Made by a program: the position numbers and the translations under genes. Source: Poriferisodalis multihospitum (lineage in GTDB: Bacteria; Actinomycetota; Acidimicrobiia; Acidimicrobiales; Poriferisodalaceae). Taken from it: 5,858 nucleotides of DNA. Below, one piece after another: positions 1 through 4,119 of the stretch; position 1 is the stretch's first letter, and every line of letters starts with the position of its first letter. The stretch spans positions 1-5,858 of the forward strand of contig JAPYOI010000282.1 in NCBI GenBank assembly GCA_028278755.1, given 5' to 3'. The notes below the pieces were generated by a model. That model was not told where the DNA came from, did no database searches, and saw only the letters and a list, made by a program, of their open reading frames with translations.

Positions 1-228
1 GACGTTCGAGCCTTCGGCTCTGCGGCGCTGCACCTGTGCTGGGTTGCCAACGGTCGCTGCGACGCCTTCTTCGAGCACGATCTCCGGGTGTATGACTGGG
101 CCGCAGGCGCGTTGATCGCAACCGAATCCGGCGCCCAGGTCGAGCTTCCCGATGAGCTCAACGACGACTTGGTGTTCGCCGCCAGCCCGACGATCTTCGG
201 GCCGCTGCGGGAGCTGATCGTCGGCTAA
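1..228 (+). CDS. Inositol monophosphatase family protein, C-terminal part (5' end off window)
   Basis: Frame 1 is open from the first base to TAA at 226-228 and gives the last 75 residues of a phosphatase of the inositol monophosphatase superfamily. Two things in the sequence show this. RAFGSAALHLCWVANG is the family's R-x-x-GSAA(L)-x-L helix. VYDWAAGALIATESGA matches the second family signature, W-D-x-A-A-G, and its aspartate is a Mg2+ ligand in known members. Here the usual WD is YD, and the metal-binding Asp is kept. Family members hydrolyse phosphate monoesters such as inositol-1-phosphate, histidinol phosphate or PAP in the cytoplasm. The substrate cannot be told from this fragment, because the N-terminal metal site lies outside the window. 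The gene is followed after 44 bases by a gene with its own promoter-like box, so co-transcription is not required. The family assignment is firm and the specificity is open. Confidence 0.93.
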   Translation, partial: DVRAFGSAALHLCWVANGRCDAFFEHDLRVYDWAAGALIATESGAQVELPDELNDDLVFAASPTIFGPLRELIVG

Positions 229-260
229 GCGGCTGAGTTCCCGAGCAGAGCCACCCCGCG

Positions 261-272
261 TAGCGTGGATGC
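261..272 (+). promoter_or_regulatory. Probable -10 box of a leaderless promoter for the DUF2784 gene
   Basis: TAGCGT at 261-266 fits the actinobacterial -10 pattern TANNNT. The GTG start at 273 follows after six bases, where transcription would be expected to begin. No Shine-Dalgarno sequence precedes that GTG. Together this suggests a leaderless mRNA, which is common in actinobacteria. No convincing -35 hexamer is visible about 17 bases upstream. The call is inference from pattern and spacing. Confidence 0.45.
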
Positions 273-671
273 GTGGCTGCGTGGTTGGCGGCGGCAGCCG
301 TGGCGCTCGTGCATGGACTGCTGGCCGTCTTCGTCGTTGTGGGAGCGCCGCTGGCATCGCGCCGTCGCAGACTGATGCCCTGGTATCTCGCCGTGGTGCT
401 GCCGATCGCGGCGATCAACATCCCCCGGTTGCCGTGCGTGCTGACGGTGTGGGAGAAGGACCTGTGGCGCCTCGCGGGCCAGACGCCCTACCGCGGCGGC
501 TTCATCTCGCACTACTTCGTGGAGCCGTTCTACGGCCCGGGCCTCGATGCCAGCGGCGAGACCGTGCTCGTCGCCATCGTCACGGCGTGGTGCCTGGGCT
601 GGCTGGCCCACACCGCCACCGCCCGCCTGCGTGCGCGATCGGCTGCCCGCTCGACCATGACGGCAACCTGA
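273..671 (+). CDS. DUF2784-type small integral membrane protein
   Basis: This 132-residue protein resembles the DUF2784 family, whose function is unknown. It has a hydrophobic helix at about residues 3-27, a basic loop (RRRR, 30-33), a second hydrophobic segment at about 36-52 and a third at about 96-113, so it should sit in the cytoplasmic membrane. The family hallmark lies between helices two and three: C55-x-L-T-x-x-x-E61, then Y73-R-GGFI-x-HY81, then an aromatic/Pro/Gly stretch ending FYGPGL. Length is normal for the family. The GTG at 273 is preferred because the first helix begins directly after it and a TANNNT box lies six bases upstream. An ATG at 269 opens another frame and is not this gene. 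The next gene starts 13 bases after the stop, so the two are probably co-transcribed. Nothing in the sequence indicates a substrate. Confidence 0.85.
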   Translation: MAAWLAAAAVALVHGLLAVFVVVGAPLASRRRRLMPWYLAVVLPIAAINIPRLPCVLTVWEKDLWRLAGQTPYRGGFISHYFVEPFYGPGLDASGETVLVAIVTAWCLGWLAHTATARLRARSAARSTMTAT

Positions 672-684
672 GAGACTGGGCGGC

Positions 685-1056
685 GTGGCCCACAACGTTC
701 TCGGCGACGAGCTGCAGCCGTGCTCGTATGACCCGCTGACCGGCTGGTTCCGCGACGGCTGCTGCAACACCGACTCGGGCGATTTCGGCGTTCACACCGT
801 CTGCGCCGTGATGACGGCGGAGTTCCTGGAGTTCTCCGCCTCGGCCGGCAACGACCTGTCGACGCCGCAGCCAGCCACCGGCTTCGACGGGCTGAAGCCC
901 GGCGACCAGTGGTGCCTGTGCGCCTCACGCTGGACCGAAGCGTTCGAGGCAGGCGTCGCTCCCCCGGTGGTGCTGGAGTCGACCCACGCCCGGACGCTGG
1001 AATGGGCCAGCCTGAGCGACCTAGAGGAGCACCGGTTCACCGGCAACAGCGCCTGA
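685..1056 (+). CDS. DUF2237 family protein
   Basis: This 123-residue soluble protein is a clear full-length member of DUF2237, a widespread family of unknown biochemical role. Recognisable stretches in order are N4-V-L-G-x-x-L-x-P-C13-S-x-D-P-L-T-G near the N-terminus, R23-D-G-C26-C27, H37-T-V-C40-A-V-M-T, the S-x-G-N-D-L-S-T-P segment around 53-61, L70-K-P-G-D-x-W-C77-L-C79-A-S-R-W, and G-V-A-P-P-V-V-L-E near residues 89-97. Six cysteines fall in conserved positions, in pairs (C26/C27, C77/C79) plus C13 and C40. This suggests a metal site or redox chemistry, but neither is shown. There is no signal peptide or membrane segment. GTG at 685 is chosen because family members begin almost exactly at this N-V-L-G motif. 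No good Shine-Dalgarno is visible, so coupling to the gene ending 13 bases upstream is plausible. The family assignment is very secure. Confidence 0.95.
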   Translation: MAHNVLGDELQPCSYDPLTGWFRDGCCNTDSGDFGVHTVCAVMTAEFLEFSASAGNDLSTPQPATGFDGLKPGDQWCLCASRWTEAFEAGVAPPVVLESTHARTLEWASLSDLEEHRFTGNSA

Positions 1057-1060
1057 CGCC

Positions 1061-1093
1061 CCGCCGCCAGTTTGACGGCGAGGGTGGCGGTGG
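1061..1093 (+). terminator. Possible GC-rich hairpin between convergent genes
   Basis: CCGCCGCCA (1061-1069) can pair with TGGCGGTGG (1085-1093) across a 15-base loop. On the plus strand all nine positions pair, one as a G-U wobble. It lies five bases after the DUF2237 stop and in the gap before the convergent fic gene, where a terminator would be expected. There is no run of T after it, and such stems arise easily in GC-rich DNA, so confidence is low. Confidence 0.3.
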
Positions 1094-1159
1094 TTACAGG
1101 TCGAGATGGAGGCGGAGGGCGTCGTCGAGCCGCTGCATGAGCTCGAACGGCATCAACAC
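1094..1159 (-). other. Coding-like 21-codon reading frame just past the fic stop (extension remnant or mini-ORF)
   Basis: Past the fic TGA, the +1 frame is open to TAA at 1096-1094. From the GTG at 1159 it encodes 21 residues ending MQRLDDALRLHLDL, an amphipathic helix-like sequence. All but one of the sense codons end in G or C, as in the real genes around it. The frame is already open inside the last codons of fic, so a single-base shift near residue 375 of Fic would join the two. There is no Shine-Dalgarno before the GTG. It may be a former C-terminal extension of fic cut off by an indel, a tiny overlapping gene, or chance. Confidence 0.3.
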
Positions 1160-1169
1160 GTCAGGGGTG

Positions 1170-2306
1170 TCAGACGCGCCAGAGCTGGAGCAGCTCGCTG
1201 GCCGCGTACCAGCGGCGCGCACGGCCGATGGTTTCGGTGCCGACCTCAATCTCTGACAGCACACCGTGCCTGGCAAGCGTCTCGAGTGCAGTCCTGCCAG
1301 TGCGCTCGCTGACGTCGAGCAAGCTGGCGACATCGGCCGAGTTGATGACGGGGTGACCGGGAAGGAACCGGAGCAAGGCCCGGGCGGCGCTGTCGTATCG
1401 CAATGAACTGGTAGTCCGGCTCCATTGCTCGATGAGTTCCTGCGACTCGTTGACGATGGCGTTGGTGAGATCCGCTGTTCGCTCGACGACCTGAGCGAAC
1501 CACCGCACCCACGGCCCGGCGCGCCCGGTCTCGAACATGCGGAGCCCAGAGAGATACCCGCCGGCGTCGCGGGCGATCGCCATGCTGATCGGCGCCACCG
1601 AACGCTGTGTCACACCAGCGCGCCGCAGGATGCGACTGACCAGCACCCGCCCGAGCCGGCCGTTCCCGTCGCCGTAGGGGTGAATCGCCTCGAACTGCGC
1701 GTGCGCGATCGCCGAGCGTGACACCGCATCGAGGTCATCGTCGGCGTCTGCGAAGCGCACCAGGTCATCCATCAGACGCGGAATCTCCTCGGGCGGCGGG
1801 GGCATGTAGGCCGCATCGGAGGGCGAGGTGCCGCCGACCCATCCCAAGGCCGGCCTGAAGGTGCCGATCATCTCGGGGGGCAGGTCGCTGTTCCGCATCA
1901 ACCGGTTGTGCCAGTCGTGCAGCATCGTGATGGTCAGCGTCTCGTGTGCGGTCTGCACGGAGCCGTCGATCACGGCAAGGTTGTCCGCCACCCACCCGGC
2001 CGCCCCGCCGAGTCCGATGCGCTCGGCGACGAGCACCGAGGTCACCGGTTCTCGCAGCCCTTCGATGCCCGACGACGCAATGCCCTCGTGGCGCATCAGC
2101 AGGCGTGCCAGCGCCTCCCACGTCGCAGGCAGCCGCTGATCAGCGAGCCGCAATGCCGCGACGGCCCGCTCGGCACTGCGAACATCCGGTGTCGACAGCG
2201 TCAAGTCGCGCCGAGACAGCGCGGCTGGAACCCATGCCGCGACCGTGCGACCGCGCCACTCGACGGCCGCTGACCGCCCTGCTGTTCCTTCCGCAATCGC
2301 CTCCAT
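1170..2306 (-). CDS. fic: Fic family protein, class II, with C-terminal winged-helix domain (putative AMP-transferase)
   Basis: This 378-residue protein has the order Fic N-terminal domain, Fic catalytic domain, winged helix. Fic enzymes usually transfer AMP from ATP to a hydroxyl side chain of a target protein. The catalytic motif is intact at 209-220: H209-P-Y-G-D-G-N-G-R-L-G-R, with catalytic His209, acidic Asp213 for Mg2+, and the phosphate-binding Gly/Asn/Arg. The flap region lies before it (GTFRPALGWVGG near 148-159, followed by PPPP at 169-172). S78-x-x-x-E82-G83 is the inhibitory helix motif. Its position before the core makes this class II, where the glutamate blocks productive ATP binding, so the enzyme should be self-inhibited. 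Residues about 306-378 look like a winged helix-turn-helix (SADVASLLDVSERTGRTALETL, then a basic wing GRARRW), suggesting DNA binding. ATG at 2306 lies ten bases after a TAGTAT box with no Shine-Dalgarno, so the mRNA is probably leaderless. No separate antitoxin gene is adjacent. The target is unknown. Confidence 0.93.
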   Translation of the reverse strand: MEAIAEGTAGRSAAVEWRGRTVAAWVPAALSRRDLTLSTPDVRSAERAVAALRLADQRLPATWEALARLLMRHEGIASSGIEGLREPVTSVLVAERIGLGGAAGWVADNLAVIDGSVQTAHETLTITMLHDWHNRLMRNSDLPPEMIGTFRPALGWVGGTSPSDAAYMPPPPEEIPRLMDDLVRFADADDDLDAVSRSAIAHAQFEAIHPYGDGNGRLGRVLVSRILRRAGVTQRSVAPISMAIARDAGGYLSGLRMFETGRAGPWVRWFAQVVERTADLTNAIVNESQELIEQWSRTTSSLRYDSAARALLRFLPGHPVINSADVASLLDVSERTGRTALETLARHGVLSEIEVGTETIGRARRWYAASELLQLWRV

Positions 2307-2315
2307 TACGGAAGG
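2287..2315. promoter_or_regulatory. Operator dyad 1 across the fic start codon
   Basis: CCTTCCGCAAT (2287-2297) faces ATTACGGAAGG (2305-2315), whose reverse complement is CCTTCCGTAAT. The arms are identical at 10 of 11 positions, around a 7-base spacer. The dyad covers the fic ATG (2306-2304) and the expected transcription start, so a bound protein would block initiation. The Fic winged-helix domain is the obvious candidate ligand. The symmetry is seen directly, and the operator role is inferred. Confidence 0.7.
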
Positions 2316-2321
2316 ATACTA
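2316..2321 (-). promoter_or_regulatory. Probable fic -10 box (TAGTAT)
   Basis: On the minus strand TAGTAT (2321-2316) fits the -10 consensus, and the fic ATG begins after nine more bases. Transcription would start at or within about three bases of the ATG, giving a leaderless message. That agrees with the absence of any Shine-Dalgarno. The matching -35 position, near 2339-2344, shows no good hexamer and falls in the centre of operator dyad 2. Confidence 0.55.
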
Positions 2322-2327
2322 GGTGAA

Positions 2328-2356
2328 CTCTCCGCAATGATCGGATCTACGGAAGG
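2328..2356. promoter_or_regulatory. Operator dyad 2 upstream of fic, overlapping the stop of lipoprotein gene B
   Basis: CTCTCCGCAAT (2328-2338) faces TCTACGGAAGG (2346-2356). Each arm matches the half-site CCTTCCGYAAT at 9 of 11 positions, with the same 7-base spacer and same 18-base arm offset as dyad 1. The dyad centres, 2301 and 2342, are 41 bp apart, close to four turns of B-DNA, so both would face the same side of the helix. The fic -10 box lies between the two dyads. The distal arm includes the TAG stop codon of gene B (2349-2347). Confidence 0.62.
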
Positions 2357-3765
2357 CTGCGGTCGGGGTGCGGCTCGATCGGTGCGGGCGGCATCACGGC
2401 GCCGTTGAGCAGCGCACGATCGCCGAGGGGGCCGGACAGCTCGACCGTCACCGGTGTGAACGGGTTGCCTGGGCAGGTGGCGCCGCCCGCGACCGGAATC
2501 ACAGCCAATGCCACCAGCACTGCGTCGTCGGTCTCGATGACCTGCGGTCCCTGAAGGGCATCGCCCATCTCGCGCCCACTCGAGCAGTCAATCTCCTGCA
2601 CGAGCAGGAAGATGCTGGTGCTGGCGGGCCTGGGCGGGGTGTTGGGATCGAGGTGGATTTCGACATGGGCGAGTCCGGGCGGGAGCGGGACACGGGCCTC
2701 GCACGGGCGGCCTCCGCTCCCGTAACCCGATAGCACCCACCGGTCGCCGGTCAGACGGAACGATGCACGCCCGGCAATCACGTTGCCCTCGATGATCGCA
2801 AAGGTGACTCTGTCGTCGTCGATGCGCATCACCGACCAGTCGCCAGCAGGCAAGGGTTCGGGACTGGGGGCTTCGATCTCCGCCCGGAGGACCTCCACGG
2901 CGGGATGATCGACGTCGTCGACCGAGAGCGGATCGACCAGCCGGGAATAGCGCACCTCCCCGATGCCCTGGCATTCCACCAGCGGGTCATTGGCGTTGAC
3001 GAGCGGGATGATGTCGAGAGGACCGCCGGGCGGCTCGGGTGGGTAGAAGACATCGACGCAGACCATCGCTGCAGGCACCAGCTCGACGAGCCGGTCGAGC
3101 GTGGCGGCGGGCGGGTCGACGAAGCTGATCTCGACCCGGTTGAGCGACGCCGGGGCACCGAAACTGCTCAAGCCTTCAAGCTCGGCCGCGTTGGCATGAA
3201 TCACTGCTCGGACCGCGTCGAGGTCGGCAACGGAATGCTCAGCACGGACGACGTCGAAAGGCGTGCCTTCTGGCAGCAGGGCGGCGAGCGCCTGGCGATG
3301 GTCTTCGAGGTCATCGGTGAACGCAGCTACCAGCGCGCCGCCGTGTGCGCGATCGATCCACAGATCGGCGAACGACCCGTGCTGGTTGCCGTAAGAACGG
3401 ATAATGCCAATCAGCCGGTCAGAGGGGTTCTGGGTGCCGGCCAAGTTGCCTTCGACCGCACTCTCGAGCCGAGGAATGTCATCACATGCGACAGGTTCGC
3501 CGGTCGACGAAACCGCGGCTGCCGCGCCCGGCGACGACTCACTCGATTCCGGCGACTCGCCCGTCACAGGAGCAACCGCCGTAGAAACCGTCGTCGAGTC
3601 GAGAGGAGTGCGCGTCCCGGCAGTCGAGACTTGACCGCCCTGGTCGGCAGAGCCGCATGCCGCAGCGACGAAGATCGCAACAGCTCCCAAGCCCCAAGCG
3701 CACAGCCGATGCCGCGCTGCCATGCCATTGAGCCGGCGTCGGCGTCGCACAAAGCGGTCAGTCAC
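2347..3765 (-). CDS. Gene B: envelope lipoprotein with prodomain-like module and a copy of domain 1
   Basis: This is a 472-residue predicted lipoprotein of unknown function. A basic N-terminus (RRRRR at 7-11) leads to a hydrophobic stretch (about 23-36) ending in a lipobox-like AAAC with Cys37 as the lipidation site. Residues 39-92 are a Ser/Thr/Ala/Glu linker. Residues about 94-218 alternate strands and helices (FADLWID, ALVAAFTDD, FDVVRAEHSVADLDAV, NRVEISFVDP) and resemble the prodomains of alpha-lytic-protease-type secreted proteases, but no protease follows. Residues about 217-472 are domain 1, paralogous to the start of gene A. They contain LPPGLAHVEIHLDP, GREMGDALQGPQ, CPGNP and GPLGDRALL. 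The GTG at 3765 is chosen over a GTG 57 bases upstream for two reasons: AAGGA lies six bases before it, and its GTGA overlaps the stop of gene C, implying coupled translation. Gene C encodes only a domain-2 copy. The binding partner or ligand is unknown. Confidence 0.87.
   Translation of the reverse strand: MTDRFVRRRRRLNGMAARHRLCAWGLGAVAIFVAAACGSADQGGQVSTAGTRTPLDSTTVSTAVAPVTGESPESSESSPGAAAAVSSTGEPVACDDIPRLESAVEGNLAGTQNPSDRLIGIIRSYGNQHGSFADLWIDRAHGGALVAAFTDDLEDHRQALAALLPEGTPFDVVRAEHSVADLDAVRAVIHANAAELEGLSSFGAPASLNRVEISFVDPPAATLDRLVELVPAAMVCVDVFYPPEPPGGPLDIIPLVNANDPLVECQGIGEVRYSRLVDPLSVDDVDHPAVEVLRAEIEAPSPEPLPAGDWSVMRIDDDRVTFAIIEGNVIAGRASFRLTGDRWVLSGYGSGGRPCEARVPLPPGLAHVEIHLDPNTPPRPASTSIFLLVQEIDCSSGREMGDALQGPQVIETDDAVLVALAVIPVAGGATCPGNPFTPVTVELSGPLGDRALLNGAVMPPAPIEPHPDRSLP
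2401..2610. repeat. Direct repeat copy 1 (domain 1 of gene B)
   Basis: This stretch aligns without gaps to 5131-5340 at a constant offset of 2730 bases. A hand count gives 167 identical bases of 210, about 80 percent. It encodes the most conserved block of domain 1. Weaker similarity with small indels continues to about 3120 (against 5858). It marks a duplicated protein domain and is not a mobile repeat. Confidence 0.85.
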
Positions 3766-4109
3766 GGCAGGTCCTTGGCTCGCCGTATGTGGACCGCTCC
3801 CCAGGTGGCGTCGTAGCTGCACGATGGCGCATCCGGCCCATCATTGACTTCGTTTCCGATGGCGCCGACTTGGTCGCCAGTGACGAACGGGCCTCTGCCG
3901 AACACCGTCAGCTCTGCGGTCTGGGCGTCGTAGTGAGCACCCAATCGCGGCAGGTGCAGCAGACGCCGTTCAACCGAAGCTCTGGCACCCGCTTCGGCTC
4001 CGGCAGAGGGCACGACAAGCAGGTACGCGCACGGCGGCTCAAGAACGAGTGTGCCCACCCGCACATCGGCGTCGATCGACAGCGGGCCGTACTGGTGCTC
4101 GTACAACAT
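3762..4109 (-). CDS. Gene C: stand-alone copy of domain 2 (possibly the frameshifted C-terminus of gene A)
   Basis: Read from ATG 4109, this is a 115-residue protein of unknown function. It aligns along its length with domain 2 of gene A: GTLVLEPPCAYL against GTLVVEAPCVYV, LHLPRLGAHYD against LQLPRSGTGYD, GPFVTGDQVGA in both, and CSYDATWGA against CNFDAVWAA. Both copies keep two cysteines at equivalent places (27 and about 97 here), as expected for a disulfide-bonded secreted domain. C has no signal peptide or membrane helix. Its ATG lies four bases after gene A's stop, exactly in the +1 frame of A, and only GAGG two bases away could serve as a ribosome site. Similarity to A continues a few residues before the ATG (P-P-F-E-A against P-A-E-F-V, then H, G, S, D, A in register). 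It could be made by coupled re-initiation, by +1 frameshifting from A, or be the tail of A cut off by a single-base indel. Its stop overlaps gene B's start. Confidence 0.68.
   Translation of the reverse strand: MLYEHQYGPLSIDADVRVGTLVLEPPCAYLLVVPSAGAEAGARASVERRLLHLPRLGAHYDAQTAELTVFGRGPFVTGDQVGAIGNEVNDGPDAPSCSYDATWGAVHIRRAKDLP
3772..3776 (-). promoter_or_regulatory. Shine-Dalgarno for gene B (decides its start)
   Basis: AAGGA on the minus strand (3776-3772) is followed by six bases and then GTG at 3765-3763. The site lies inside the last codons of gene C, so ribosomes ending C at the overlapping TGA could restart on B. It favours the 3765 start over the upstream in-frame GTG at 3822. Confidence 0.65.
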
Positions 4110-4119
4110 CGCCTCAAAG
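4107..4119 (-). promoter_or_regulatory. CTT TGA junction between genes A and C (candidate +1 frameshift site)
   Basis: Gene A ends CTT TGA (4119-4114). Skipping one base there gives TTT/GAG GCG ATG, which is gene C's frame. CTT followed by TGA is the shift codon and stop of the RF2 (prfB) +1 frameshift. The Shine-Dalgarno-like stimulator of prfB is missing upstream, and the base after TGA is G instead of C. CTT is an uncommon leucine codon in GC-rich genes such as these. The site is seen directly, and its activity is inference. Confidence 0.35.

Noticed and set aside
269..739. Plus-strand ATG frame overlapping the DUF2784 gene
   Set aside because: It lies in another frame and gives an Arg/Ala/Gly-rich translation with no hydrophobic helices. 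The GTG frame at 273 gives the recognised membrane protein.
225..770. Open minus-strand frame of 181 codons opposite the DUF2784 gene and the start of the DUF2237 gene
   Set aside because: It overlaps two genes whose products match known families, and its own translation is low-complexity Arg/His/Gln-rich sequence.
1057..1169. Fic toxin-antitoxin pair with a separate small antitoxin downstream
   Set aside because: Class II Fic proteins carry the inhibitory motif within the same chain, and it is present at residues 78-83. The short coding-like frame here has no ribosome site and better fits a tail remnant.
2905..3816. Open plus-strand frame of 303 codons opposite gene B
   Set aside because: It is fully antisense to a lipoprotein with a lipobox, ribosome site and paralogue. 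Its product is Arg-rich without recognisable motifs, as expected for a shadow frame in GC-rich DNA.
3766..3822. GTG at 3822 as the start of gene B
   Set aside because: It would add 19 residues lying within gene C and move the signal peptide far from the N-terminus. The GTG at 3765 has AAGGA six bases upstream and a GTGA overlap.
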